A stretch of 64,000 nucleotides of DNA from Streptomyces pactum. GTDB taxonomy: Bacteria > Actinomycetota > Actinomycetes > Streptomycetales > Streptomycetaceae. Of the stretch, positions 18,024-26,871 are shown piece after piece (position 1 is the stretch's first letter; every line of letters starts with the position of its first letter). The position numbers and the translations under genes were made by a program. The stretch is taken from contig NZ_JACYXC010000001.1 in NCBI RefSeq assembly GCF_016031615.1, positions 5,456,001-5,520,000 of the forward strand, written 5' to 3'. The notes below the pieces were generated by a model, which did not search any database, was not told the origin of the DNA, and saw nothing but the letters and a program-made list of their open reading frames with translations.

Positions 18024-20207
18024 GTGCCCGCGCTGGATGAACCCCTGAAGAAGATCCTCGGCGGCAACACCGCGAAGGTGCTGGCCGACCACCTCGACCT
18101 GCACACCGTCGGCGACCTGCTGCACCACTACCCGCGGCGGTACGCCGAGCGGGGTGAGCTGACCCGGCTGTCCGAGCTGCCCCTGGACGAGCACGTCACG
18201 GTGGTCGCCCAGGTCGCCGACGCCCGGGTGCACACCTTCAACCACGGCCGGGGACAGCGGCTGGAGGTCACCCTCACCGACGGCAGCGGCCGGCTCCAGC
18301 TGGTCTTCTTCGGCCGGGGCGTCCACAAGCCGCACAAGGACCTGCTGCCCGGCCGCCGGGCCATGTTCGCCGGGAAGGTCTCGGTCTTCAACCGCAAGCT
18401 CCAGCTCGCCCACCCCGAGTACCAGCTGCTGGACGCCGACAGCGGCACCGACGCCGTGGACGCCTTCGCCGGCCGGCTCATCCCGCTCTACCCCGCCTGC
18501 CAGCAGATGGCCTCCTGGAAGATCTCCAAGGCGGTCGACGCGGTGCTGCCCAGCGCCGACGACGCGGTGGACCCGCTGCCGCCCGCGCTGCGCGAGGGAC
18601 GCGGGCTGACCACCCTGCCCGACGCCCTCCGCAAGATCCACCGGCCGGGCAGCAAGGCGGACGTCGCCACCGCCCGGGACCGGCTGAAGTGGGACGAGGC
18701 GTTCGTGCTCCAGGTCGCCCTGGCCCGGCGCCGGCACGCCGACGCCCAGCTCCCCGCGGTGCCCCGCCGCCCCCGCGCCGGCGGACTGCTGGACGCCTTC
18801 GACGCCCGGCTCCCGTTCGAACTCACCGAGGGACAGCGCAAGGTCAGCCGGGAGATCTTCGACGACCTGGCCACCGACCACCCGATGCACCGGCTGCTCC
18901 AGGGCGAGGTCGGCTCCGGCAAGACGATGGTCGCGCTGCGCGCCATGCTCGCGGTGGTGGACGCCGGCGGCCAGGCCGCGATGCTCGCCCCCACCGAGGT
19001 CCTCGCCCAGCAGCACCACCGCTCGGTGGTGGAGATGATGGGCGACCTCGCCGAGGGCGGGCTCCTGGGCGGGGCCGAACAGGGCACCAAGGTGGTGCTG
19101 CTCACCGGCTCCATGGGCACCGCCGCCCGCCGCCAGGCGCTGCTGGACCTGGTCACCGGCGAGGCCGGCATCGTCATCGGCACCCACGCCCTGATCGAGG
19201 ACAAGGTGGCCTTCCACGACCTGGGCCTGGTGGTCGTGGACGAACAGCACCGCTTCGGCGTCGAGCAGCGGGACGCGCTGCGCGGCAAGGGCAAGCAGCC
19301 CCCGCACCTGCTGGTGATGACCGCCACCCCCATCCCGCGCACCGTGGCCATGACCGTCTTCGGCGACCTGGAGACCTCGGTGCTCGACCAGCTGCCGGCC
19401 GGCCGCTCCCCGATCGCCAGCCACGTGGTGCCCGCCCAGGACAAACCGCACTTCCTCGCCCGCGCCTGGGAGCGGGTACGGGAGGAGGCCGAGGCCGGGC
19501 ACCAGGCGTACGTGGTGTGCCCGCGCATCGGCGACGAGGACGAGGAGACGGGCAGCTCCGCGAAGACCGGCCCCGAGGACGCCGCCGACAAACGCCCCCC
19601 GCTGGCCGTCACCGAGGTCGCCGCGCAGCTCGCCGCCGGACCGCTGCGCGGACTGCGGATCGAGATCCTGCACGGGCGGATGGCCCCGGAGGCCAAGGAC
19701 GACGTGATGCGGCGCTTCGCGGCGGGCGAGGTGGACGTCCTGGTCGCCACCACCGTCATCGAGGTGGGCGTCAACGTCCCCAACGCCACCGTCATGGTGA
19801 TCATGGACGCGGACCGGTTCGGCGTCTCCCAGCTGCACCAGCTCCGCGGCCGGGTCGGCCGCGGCTCCGCCCCCGGCCTGTGCCTGCTGGTCACCGACAT
19901 GCCGCCGGCCGCCCCCGCCCGGGCCCGGCTGGACGCGGTGGCCGCCACCCTGGACGGCTTCGAACTCTCCCGCATCGACCTGGAGCAGCGGCGCGAGGGG
20001 GACGTCCTGGGGCAGGCCCAGTCCGGCGTCCGCTCCTCGCTGCGCATGCTCACCGTCATCGAGGACGAGGAGGTCATCGCGGCGGCCCGCGAGGAGGCGG
20101 TGGCCACCGTGCGCGCCGACCCCGAGCTGACCGCGCTGCCCGAGCTGCGCACCGCGCTGGACGCGCTGCTCGACGCCGAGCGCGAGCGCTACCTCGACAA
20201 GGGGTGA
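18024..20207 (+). CDS. recG: ATP-dependent DNA helicase RecG
   Basis: 727 aa from GTG 18024, chosen because family members begin (M/V)PALDEPLKKIL; no clear SD. An N-terminal wedge/OB domain (VTLTDGSGRLQLVFFG) is followed by the superfamily 2 motor: Walker A GEVGSGKT at residues 294-301, DEQH at 406-409, MTATPIPRT, VATTVIEVGVNVPNA and QLRGRVGRG. Remodels stalled forks and branched DNA. An acidic/proline insert (~residues 505-525) lies between helicase motifs. rsmD follows after 74 nt. Confidence 0.96.
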   Translation: MPALDEPLKKILGGNTAKVLADHLDLHTVGDLLHHYPRRYAERGELTRLSELPLDEHVTVVAQVADARVHTFNHGRGQRLEVTLTDGSGRLQLVFFGRGVHKPHKDLLPGRRAMFAGKVSVFNRKLQLAHPEYQLLDADSGTDAVDAFAGRLIPLYPACQQMASWKISKAVDAVLPSADDAVDPLPPALREGRGLTTLPDALRKIHRPGSKADVATARDRLKWDEAFVLQVALARRRHADAQLPAVPRRPRAGGLLDAFDARLPFELTEGQRKVSREIFDDLATDHPMHRLLQGEVGSGKTMVALRAMLAVVDAGGQAAMLAPTEVLAQQHHRSVVEMMGDLAEGGLLGGAEQGTKVVLLTGSMGTAARRQALLDLVTGEAGIVIGTHALIEDKVAFHDLGLVVVDEQHRFGVEQRDALRGKGKQPPHLLVMTATPIPRTVAMTVFGDLETSVLDQLPAGRSPIASHVVPAQDKPHFLARAWERVREEAEAGHQAYVVCPRIGDEDEETGSSAKTGPEDAADKRPPLAVTEVAAQLAAGPLRGLRIEILHGRMAPEAKDDVMRRFAAGEVDVLVATTVIEVGVNVPNATVMVIMDADRFGVSQLHQLRGRVGRGSAPGLCLLVTDMPPAAPARARLDAVAATLDGFELSRIDLEQRREGDVLGQAQSGVRSSLRMLTVIEDEEVIAAAREEAVATVRADPELTALPELRTALDALLDAERERYLDKG

Positions 20208-20281
20208 CGCCCGCCGACGCCATATCGTGGGAGCACGGGCCGACCCGGCCCGCCCGCCCCTGCCGTGAAGGACGCCCCGTC

Positions 20282-20866
20282 ATGACCCGCGTGATCGCCG
20301 GAGCCGCCGGAGGCCGCCGCCTGGCCGTGCCGCCGGGCACCGGCACCCGCCCGACCTCCGACCGGGCCAGGGAGGGCCTCTTCGCCAGCTGGCAGTCCCT
20401 GCTGGGCACGCTGGAGGGCACCCGCGTCCTGGACCTGTACGGCGGTTCCGGCGCGGTCGGGCTGGAGGCCCTGTCCCGCGGCGCCGCCCACGCGCTGCTG
20501 GTCGAGTCCGACCGGCGCGCCGCCCGGGTCATCGCCGCCAACATCACCACGCTCGGGCTGCCCGGCGCCGAACTGCGGACCGCCCGCGCCGAGCAGCTGA
20601 TCGCCCATCCGCCGGCCGGCGAGCCGTACGACGTGGTCTTCCTCGACCCCCCCTACGTCGTCGGCGACGACGATCTCCGGGAGATCCTGCTCACACTCCT
20701 CCGTAACCGCTGGCTCACGCCCGACGCGCTGGTCACCGTGGAGCGGAGCACCAGAGGCGGGGAGTTCGGCTGGCCGGCCGGGTTCGAGGGGCTGCGGGCC
20801 CGGCGCTACGGCGAGGGCACGCTTTGGTACGGTCGCGCCGCCTCGACGTGTGAGATCGCGTCATGA
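20282..20866 (+). CDS. rsmD: 16S rRNA (guanine-966-N2)-methyltransferase
   Basis: 194 aa. SAM-dependent Rossmann methyltransferase: VIAGAAGGRRL at the start, RPTSDRAREGLF, VLDLYGGSGAVGLEALSRG (SAM motif I) and the catalytic FLDPPY. The ATGA overlap with the coaD frame suggests coupling. Confidence 0.94.
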   Translation: MTRVIAGAAGGRRLAVPPGTGTRPTSDRAREGLFASWQSLLGTLEGTRVLDLYGGSGAVGLEALSRGAAHALLVESDRRAARVIAANITTLGLPGAELRTARAEQLIAHPPAGEPYDVVFLDPPYVVGDDDLREILLTLLRNRWLTPDALVTVERSTRGGEFGWPAGFEGLRARRYGEGTLWYGRAASTCEIAS

Positions 20867-20892
20867 CCGGACCCGAGAGCGAGGGAACACCG

Positions 20893-21381
20893 TTGCGCCG
20901 CGCCGTCTGTCCGGGGTCGTTCGACCCCGTGACCAATGGACACCTCGACATCATCGCGCGAGCCTCCCGGCTCTACGACGTGGTCCACGTCGCCGTGATG
21001 ATCAACAAATCGAAGCAGGGCATGTTCACCGTGGAGGAGCGCATGGACCTGCTCCGCCGGACCACCGCCGAGTACGGCAACGTCCAGGTGGAGTCCTTCC
21101 ACGGCCTGCTGGTCGACTTCTGCAAGCAGCGCGACATCCCCGCCATCGTCAAGGGGCTGCGCGCCGTCAGCGACTTCGACTACGAACTCCAGATGGCCCA
21201 GATGAACAACGGGCTGTCCGGGGTGGAGACGCTCTTCGTCCCGACCAACCCCACCTACAGCTTCCTCTCCTCCAGCCTGGTCAAGGAGGTGGCGGCCTGG
21301 GGCGGCGACGTGGCGCACCTGGTGCCGCCGCCGGTACTGGCCGCGCTCACCGAGCGGCTGGCCGAGCGCGGCCGGGGCTGA
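20893..21381 (+). CDS. coaD: Phosphopantetheine adenylyltransferase
   Basis: 162 aa from TTG 20893 (SD gaggga at 20881-20886), which matches family length and gives the usual LRRAVCPGSFDPVTNGH start; an ATG at 20863 overlapping the rsmD stop would add 10 residues and has no SD. Motifs are CPGSFDPVTNGHLDI (nucleotidyl-transferase HIGH-like GH), KGLRAVSDFDYE and SFLSSSLVKE. Makes dephospho-CoA from 4'-phosphopantetheine and ATP. A 7-bp hairpin (21377-21393) overlaps its stop codon. Confidence 0.94.
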   Translation: MRRAVCPGSFDPVTNGHLDIIARASRLYDVVHVAVMINKSKQGMFTVEERMDLLRRTTAEYGNVQVESFHGLLVDFCKQRDIPAIVKGLRAVSDFDYELQMAQMNNGLSGVETLFVPTNPTYSFLSSSLVKEVAAWGGDVAHLVPPPVLAALTERLAERGRG

Positions 21382-21420
21382 CGCACCGTCAGCGGGTGTC
21401 GGGCGGGGCGCCGCTGGCCG

Positions 21421-21426
21421 TACAGT
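21421..21426 (+). promoter_or_regulatory. Candidate -10 for the DivIVA-like gene
   Basis: TACAGT, about 32 nt before GTG 21458; -35 poorly conserved. Confidence 0.35.
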
Positions 21427-21457
21427 CGTCCCGTTCGTTCCCCATCCGTCAAAGAGA

Positions 21458-22771
21458 GTGGCGAGCACCCAGGTGGACGTATCGAAGAAGCTCGACGAGA
21501 TCGTCGGCACCGTCGGCAGCGCCCGGTCCATGCCCATGTCGGCCTCCTGCGTGGTCAACCGCGCCGAGCTGCTCGCCATGCTGGAAGAGGTCCGCTCCGC
21601 GCTGCCCGGCTCCCTCGCCCAGGCGCAGGAGGTGCTCGGCGGCCGGGAGCAGGTGGTCGAGGAGGCCCGCCGGGAGGCCGAGCGGATCATCGAGTCCGCC
21701 CGGGCCGAGCGCGCCGCCCTGATCGCCGCCACCGAGATCGCCCGCACCTCTCAGGAGGAGGCCGACCGCATCCTCGCCGAGGCCCGCCGGGAGGCCGAGG
21801 AGGTCCGGGCCGAGGCGGACGACTACGTGGACAGCAAGCTCGCCAACTTCGAGGTGGTCCTCACCAAGACCATCGGTTCGGTGGACCGGGGCCGGGAGAA
21901 GCTGCTGGGCCGCGCGCCCGGCCCCGGCGCCGGCTTCCCCGACGAGGGCCCGGAGCGCAGCGCGGACCCCGAGACGCTGCGCCGCCGCGCCGACGAGTAC
22001 GTGGACGCCAAGCTCGGCGCGGTCTCCGCGGTGCTGGCCAAGACGCTGGAGGCGGTCGGCCGCGGCCGGCAGAAGCTGCTCGGCGCCCGCCCCGCCGACG
22101 AACTGGGCGCGCACATCGCCGCCCAGGACGCCCAGGCGGCCGGGTTCGCGCCCACCACCAGCGACGCGGACTTCCTCGCCCACCTCGCCCAGCCCCGGCC
22201 GGCCACCGGCGCGGACCCGGCCGTCCCCGCCGGCGCGCCCCCGGTGCCCACCGCGCCGCCCGCTGCGCCCGCCGTCCCCGCCCAGCCGGAGCCCTACCCG
22301 GCCGCCGCCGGCCACCAGCAGCCGCAGTACCCGCAGTACCCGCAGTCCGACCCGGGGCAGGGCGGCTACGGCCATCAGCAGCCGTACCCGCAGCCGCAGC
22401 CCGCCGGCCCCTACGCCACCGCCACCACCGCCGGCGACTACGCGCAGCCGGACGCCTACGGCTGGCAGCAGTCCGGCTACGGCACCCACGGCGGCCAGGG
22501 CTACGGCGCGGCGGACGGCCAGGGCTACGGTGCCCCCGACGGCCAGGGCTACGGCTCCGCGGACGGTCAGGGCTACGGCGCCGCCCCCGGCCACCAGGCC
22601 GGCGGCTACGGACAGGCCCCGGCGGCACACGCCGCCACCGGGCACGTCCCGCAGCCCCCGCACCCGGGCATCCCGCCGCAGCCGGGCGGCGCGGCGCTCG
22701 ACGAGACCAGCTTCTTCGACACCAGCATGATCAACCTGGACCAGCTGCGGGAGTACGAGCAGGGCCGCTGA
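21458..22771 (+). CDS. DivIVA/cell-division-initiation-like coiled-coil protein with Gly/Tyr/Gln-rich tail
   Basis: 437 aa from GTG 21458 (GTG 21473 is an alternative). Residues ~10-130 are a long coiled coil rich in A/E/R, with repeats of EARREAE and REEADRILAEAR, resembling the actinobacterial DivIVA-related family annotated as cell division initiation or ATP-synthase-b-like proteins. A second short helical repeat (YVDAKLGAVSAVLAKTLEAVGRGRQKLLG) echoes the first (YVDSKLANFEVVLTKTIGSVDRGREKLLG). From ~residue 240 the chain is disordered, P/Q/G/Y-rich, with four GQGYG(A/S)xD units (22493-22588). It ends in a conserved acidic tail. Probably peripheral and cytoskeletal; exact role unknown. Confidence 0.85.
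   Translation: MASTQVDVSKKLDEIVGTVGSARSMPMSASCVVNRAELLAMLEEVRSALPGSLAQAQEVLGGREQVVEEARREAERIIESARAERAALIAATEIARTSQEEADRILAEARREAEEVRAEADDYVDSKLANFEVVLTKTIGSVDRGREKLLGRAPGPGAGFPDEGPERSADPETLRRRADEYVDAKLGAVSAVLAKTLEAVGRGRQKLLGARPADELGAHIAAQDAQAAGFAPTTSDADFLAHLAQPRPATGADPAVPAGAPPVPTAPPAAPAVPAQPEPYPAAAGHQQPQYPQYPQSDPGQGGYGHQQPYPQPQPAGPYATATTAGDYAQPDAYGWQQSGYGTHGGQGYGAADGQGYGAPDGQGYGSADGQGYGAAPGHQAGGYGQAPAAHAATGHVPQPPHPGIPPQPGGAALDETSFFDTSMINLDQLREYEQGR
22493..22588 (+). repeat. 24-bp tandem repeat, four units, within the DivIVA-like gene
   Basis: Units begin at 22493, 22517, 22541 and 22565 and encode GQGYGAAD, GQGYGAPD, GQGYGSAD and GQGYGAAP. Slippage could change copy number without shifting the frame. 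Confidence 0.9.
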
Positions 22772-22905
22772 GCGGCGGCCGGCGCGGGGCGACGGAGGAC
22801 ACCGCCGTACGGCCCGCTGCGGTGGCGCCCCGCTCCGCTCCGCTCCGGGGCGAGGCCGGAGCGGAGCGGGGCGGGGCGGCGCCGGCCGCGGTGACCAGGT
22901 CCGGA

Positions 22906-22935
22906 TTGGGTGTACGGCGCCCCGTCCAGTATCCT
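22906..22935 (+). promoter_or_regulatory. Promoter of yceD-rpmF-rnc
   Basis: TTGGGT (22906-22911), 18 nt, TATCCT (22930-22935); start near 22942. This places the true yceD start codon downstream of GTG 22910. Confidence 0.5.
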
Positions 22936-23023
22936 GGCTCTTCGGTCGCGCCACATCCGCGATCCAGGCTGCCCGCGGCGCACCGGCGACGGGCGGCGCA
23001 CCGCACGGAGAAAGCAGGAAGCC

Positions 23024-23653
23024 CTGAACGCCCGCCTCGACCATCGCGCCCCGCTCGTGTTCGACACACGCGAGCTGGGCCGGCGTCCCGGTGCGCTCAA
23101 GCGGCTCTCCCGCTCGGTGCCCGCACCCGAGAACCTCGGCATCGAGGTCATCGGGGTGCCCCGGGACGCGACCGTGGAACTCGACCTCCGGCTGGAGTCG
23201 GTCATGGAAGGGGTGCTCGTCACAGGCACCGCCCGTGCGCCGCTCACCGGGGAGTGCGTAAGGTGTCTGGAGCCGCTGGAGCGAGAGCTCACAGTGGACT
23301 TCCAGGAGATGTACTCCTACCCCGACGCCGACGCCTGGGGCCGCGACGCGGACCTTGACGACGACGCCGAGGAGGAGGACACCCTCTTCGTCGAGGACGA
23401 CTTGCTCGACCTCGAACCCGTGCTGCGGGACGCGGTGGTGCTGGCACTGCCGCTGCAGCCGGTGTGCCGGGAGGACTGCCCGGGTCTGTGCTCCGAGTGC
23501 GGGGCGCGGCTGGCGGACGAGCCGGACCACCACCATGACGCCCTGGACATGCGCTGGGCGGCACTGCAGGGACTCGCCGACACCACCAAGGACGGCGAGA
23601 AGGACGATTTGGGCGGCGCCGATGCGGGCGCCGACGAGAAGCAGGAGAAGTAG
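23024..23653 (+). CDS. YceD/DUF177 protein
   Basis: About 209 aa if it starts at CTG 23024, 4 nt after aggaa (23016-23020). There is no ATG, GTG or TTG between the promoter and this point, and the usual family N-terminus begins here (LNARLDHR.PLVFDTRELGRRPGA). GTG 23057 would cut that motif. The DUF177 core has CVRCLEPLERELTVDFQEMY and a CREDCPGLCSECG cysteine cluster. YceD is linked to 23S rRNA maturation and is almost always next to rpmF, as here (2 nt apart). The tail is acidic. Confidence 0.85.
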   Translation: MNARLDHRAPLVFDTRELGRRPGALKRLSRSVPAPENLGIEVIGVPRDATVELDLRLESVMEGVLVTGTARAPLTGECVRCLEPLERELTVDFQEMYSYPDADAWGRDADLDDDAEEEDTLFVEDDLLDLEPVLRDAVVLALPLQPVCREDCPGLCSECGARLADEPDHHHDALDMRWAALQGLADTTKDGEKDDLGGADAGADEKQEK

Positions 23654-23655
23654 CC

Positions 23656-23829
23656 GTGGCCGTTCCGAAGCGGAAGATGTCGCGCAGCAACACGCGCCAC
23701 CGCCGGTCGCAGTGGAAGGCTGCGGTCCCCACCCTGGTGGCGTGCGAGCGCTGCCACGAGCCGAAGCTGCAGCACATCGCGTGCCCGAGCTGCGGCACCT
23801 ACAACAAGCGTCAGGTCCTCGCGGTCTGA
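23656..23829 (+). CDS. rpmF: 50S ribosomal protein L32 (zinc-binding form)
   Basis: 57 aa from GTG 23656, 2 nt after yceD, with SD ggagaa. Sequence begins VAVPKRKMSRSNTRHRRSQWK, with the zinc ribbon CERC...CPSCG. Middle gene of yceD-rpmF-rnc. Confidence 0.96.
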   Translation: MAVPKRKMSRSNTRHRRSQWKAAVPTLVACERCHEPKLQHIACPSCGTYNKRQVLAV

Positions 23830-23848
23830 TCGGCGGGTGACAGGCTTC

Positions 23849-24712
23849 ATGTCAGACGGCAACTCGTCGAAGAAGGCGCCGGCGGACACAGCCTCGTCCC
23901 ACACGCTCCTGGAAGGGCGGCTCGGGTATCAGCTTGAGTCCGCCCTTCTGGTGCGTGCGCTGACCCACCGCTCCTACGCGTACGAGAACGGCGGACTGCC
24001 CACCAACGAGCGGCTGGAGTTCCTGGGGGACTCGGTGCTCGGCCTGGTGGTCACCGACACGCTGTACCGCATCCACCCCGACCTGCCCGAGGGCCAGCTG
24101 GCCAAGCTGCGGGCCGCGGTGGTCAACTCGCGCGCACTGGCGGAGGTGGGCCGCGGCCTCGACCTCGGTGCCTTCATCCGGCTCGGCCGGGGTGAAGAGG
24201 GCACCGGCGGCCGGGACAAGGCATCGATCCTGGCCGACACCCTGGAGGCGGTGATCGGCGCGGTCTATCTAGACAAGGGACTGGACGCCGCCGCCGAACT
24301 GGTGCACCGGCTCTTCGACCCGCTCATCGAGAAGTCCTCCAACCTCGGCGCAGGCCTGGACTGGAAGACCAGTCTCCAGGAGCTGACCGCCACCGAGGGA
24401 CTCGGCGTTCCGGAGTACCTGGTCTCGGAGACCGGCCCGGACCACGAGAAGACCTTCACGGCTGCTGCCCGCGTCGGTGGTGTCGCGTACGGCACCGGCA
24501 CCGGCCGCAGCAAGAAGGAAGCGGAGCAGCAGGCGGCCGAGGCCGCCTGGCGGGCGATCCGCGCGGCGGCCGACGCCGCGCAGGCCGCGGTCGCCGGTGC
24601 CGGCACCGAGGCGGACGCCGCGACCGGCGCCGGATCCGGTGACGGCGACGGTGACGGCGGCGGTACGGCCACGGCCGGCACCGCCGACGCGGCCGAGGGC
24701 GCGTCCCGCTGA
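23849..24712 (+). CDS. rnc: Ribonuclease III (AbsB)
   Basis: 287 aa from ATG 23849 (GTG 23837 is an alternative; neither has a good SD). Catalytic signature NERLEFLGDSVLGLVV, plus DTLEAVIGAVYLD with the second acidic site, then a dsRNA-binding domain (DWKTSLQELTATEGLG, then GTGRSKKEAEQQAAEAAW). Cleaves rRNA precursors and mRNAs; in S. coelicolor it is absB, needed for antibiotic production. The last ~45 residues are an Ala/Gly/Asp-rich tail. Confidence 0.95.
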   Translation: MSDGNSSKKAPADTASSHTLLEGRLGYQLESALLVRALTHRSYAYENGGLPTNERLEFLGDSVLGLVVTDTLYRIHPDLPEGQLAKLRAAVVNSRALAEVGRGLDLGAFIRLGRGEEGTGGRDKASILADTLEAVIGAVYLDKGLDAAAELVHRLFDPLIEKSSNLGAGLDWKTSLQELTATEGLGVPEYLVSETGPDHEKTFTAAARVGGVAYGTGTGRSKKEAEQQAAEAAWRAIRAAADAAQAAVAGAGTEADAATGAGSGDGDGDGGGTATAGTADAAEGASR

Positions 24713-24738
24713 ACCGGGCCGGGCGTACCCGGCCCGGT
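24713..24738 (+). terminator. rnc terminator
   Basis: Perfect 11-bp stem (ACCGGGCCGGG / CCCGGCCCGGT) with CGTA loop, directly after the stop codon. Confidence 0.8.
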
Positions 24739-25066
24739 GACCGCCACCCGCGGGGGCCAGCGCCCGGCCGGGTCCGCCCGCTTCCGGCGGGCGGGACCCG
24801 CGGCGCGTCCTCCCCCCACAGCCCCCGGCCCACGACGTCCCGCCCCGCGGCCGCCGGTCCCCACGTCGCCCCGGTCCGCCGGGGACGGCGCCGGTCCGCC
24901 CGGCGGACCACCGCACCCATCCCGCACCGGCCCCCCGGCACCGGGAATCCGGCCCGCCCGTGCCGCCCCCCCCGCGGAACCGCCGCAGGCCGCCGCGTTG
25001 TATCCGGCCGGTGCGGGTCCGCCCGGCCGGAGCGGACCGCCGGGCCGGCCGACCTTGAGGAGAACC
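24739..25066. other. Non-coding spacer rnc-mutM
   Basis: About 330 nt of C-rich DNA. The mutM frame is open through it but the translation is P/R/A-rich with no family match. It ends in the mutM SD (gaggaga at 25056-25062). Confidence 0.5.
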
Positions 25067-25960
25067 GTGCCAGAGCTGCCCGAGGTAGAGGTCGTCCGCC
25101 GCGGACTGCGGCGCTGGGTGAGCGGGCGGACCGTCGCCTTTGTGGAGGTGCTCCACCCGCGCGCGGTCCGCCGCCACCCCGCCGGCGCCGCCGACTTCGC
25201 GGCCCGGCTCACCGGCCACCGCATCGGCGAGGCGCGCCGCCGCGGCAAGTACCTGTGGCTCCCGGTCGAGGGTGCCGACCTCGCCGTCCTCGCCCACCTG
25301 GGGATGAGCGGCCAACTGCTGGTGCAGCCGCAGGACATGCCCGACGAGAAGCACCTGCGCATCCGCATCGGGTTCACCGACTCACCGGGACCGGCGGCGC
25401 TGGGCGAGGCGGCCGGCACCGAGCTGCGCTTCGTCGACCAGCGCACCTTCGGCGGACTCTCCCTGCACGGCACGGTCCCCGGCGCCGAGGACGGCCTGCC
25501 GGACGTCATCGCGCACATCGCGCGGGACCCGCTCGACCCCGCCTTCGACGACGCCGCCTTCCACGACGCGCTGCGCCGCCGCCGTACCACCGTCAAACGC
25601 GCGCTGCTGGACCAGTCGCTGATCAGCGGCGTCGGCAACATCTACGCCGACGAGGCGCTGTGGCGCACCCGGCTCCACTACGAACGGCCCACGGCCACCC
25701 TCACCCGGCCGCGCACCGCCGAACTCCTGGCGCACATCCGCGAGGTGATGACCGACGCGCTCGCGGCCGGCGGGACCAGCTTCGACAGCCTCTACGTGAA
25801 CGTGAACGGGGAGTCGGGCTACTTCTCCCGCTCGCTGGACGCCTACGGACGCGAGGACGAGCCGTGCCGCCGCTGCGGCACACCGATCCGCCGCCGCCCG
25901 TGGATGAACCGCTCCAGCTACTTCTGCCCCCGCTGCCAGCGCCCGCCCCGGCCGCGCTGA
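25067..25960 (+). CDS. mutM: Formamidopyrimidine-DNA glycosylase
   Basis: 297 aa from GTG 25067 with SD gaggaga. After removal of the initiator the catalytic proline is exposed (PELPEVEVVRRGL), with Glu3 also present. Further motifs are RRGKYLWL (catalytic lysine), HLGMSGQLLV, DQSLISGVGNIYADEALW (H2TH) and a zinc finger CRRCG...YFCPRCQ at the C-terminus. Excises 8-oxoguanine. The family often follows rnc, as here. Confidence 0.95.
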   Translation: MPELPEVEVVRRGLRRWVSGRTVAFVEVLHPRAVRRHPAGAADFAARLTGHRIGEARRRGKYLWLPVEGADLAVLAHLGMSGQLLVQPQDMPDEKHLRIRIGFTDSPGPAALGEAAGTELRFVDQRTFGGLSLHGTVPGAEDGLPDVIAHIARDPLDPAFDDAAFHDALRRRRTTVKRALLDQSLISGVGNIYADEALWRTRLHYERPTATLTRPRTAELLAHIREVMTDALAAGGTSFDSLYVNVNGESGYFSRSLDAYGREDEPCRRCGTPIRRRPWMNRSSYFCPRCQRPPRPR

Positions 25961-26129
25961 CCCGGGGCGGCCGGCGCCGACCGGCGGTCCGGGCCGGCCG
26001 GGCCGCGCCGGGGCTCCCGGGCGGGCGAGGCCGGCCGTGGTCCCGGGCCGGCGAGGCCGATCGACGGCCTGGTTCCCCGGTGCCGGCGCCCGGGGAACCG
26101 GCCGGCGCACCGGCCGGGCGGCGCGGTCG

Positions 26130-26612
26130 TCAGCCGGCGCGCAGACGCTTCTCCATGATCTGCTCCGGCCGCCCGTCCGGCGCCGCGGCGTCCGGCCGTC
26201 CGGCGGGCGCGAAGCCGTGGCGGCGGTAGAGCGCGAGCGCGTGCTCGTTCCCGTGCGCCACCGCCAGCCGCAGGACCTCCGCCCGCTCCCGCACCGCCCA
26301 CTCCTCGACCTCGCGGATCAGCCGGTCGCCGACACCGCGCCCCGGCCCCGCGCCCCCGACCCACAGCGAGATCGTTCCGGCCGCGGCGCAAGGGACCGCG
26401 GCCATTCCGGCCGGCACGCCGTCGAGCAGGGCGAGGACGTTGCGGGAGCCGGGGATGGACAGCCGGGCGCGCCAGCGCTCCTCCCGGTCACCGTCCCCCT
26501 GCCACTGCGCGAGGGTGGCCCCGAAGGCGTACGGGGCTTCGGCGAGCGCGGCCAGCCTCAGCTCGCGCCACCGGCGCCAGTCGTCCGCCGTCAGCACGCG
26601 TATTCCGATCAT
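26130..26612 (-). CDS. GNAT-family N-acetyltransferase
   Basis: 160 aa from ATG 26612. Acetyl-CoA fold with ISLWVGGAGPGRGVGDRLIREVEEWA (motif A, pyrophosphate loop GPGRGVG) and LRLAVAHGNEHALALYRRHGFAPAG (motif B). Substrate not predictable. Standalone, convergent with mutM. Confidence 0.9.
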   Translation of the reverse strand: MIGIRVLTADDWRRWRELRLAALAEAPYAFGATLAQWQGDGDREERWRARLSIPGSRNVLALLDGVPAGMAAVPCAAAGTISLWVGGAGPGRGVGDRLIREVEEWAVRERAEVLRLAVAHGNEHALALYRRHGFAPAGRPDAAAPDGRPEQIMEKRLRAG

Positions 26613-26871
26613 GCCGGGAGGCTCTCGCGGCGCGGCGGTACACGGCAACCGTGATTCGGCCGGGCAACCGCGATACGGCCGGTGCCCGCGGCGGTTGGGG
26701 ACCCAGGCCGGCCGGGGAGCGTGCGCACCGGCCGCCGGTTCGGACCGGCGGGGCGGGAGGGGCCACGGGCCCCGGGCCGGCGGGGTTGAAGCGGTCACCA
26801 CCTCCGGGACGGTGGGGAGAGGGAGGCACCGGCTCCGGTGGGGCCGCCGGCCGCCCGCGGGGCCGCGCCGG

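Noticed and set aside
16530..20207. Single 1225-codon frame fusing the DAK region to RecG
   Set aside because: The first 500 codons are out of frame with the DAK protein and low-complexity; RecG homology begins at 18024.
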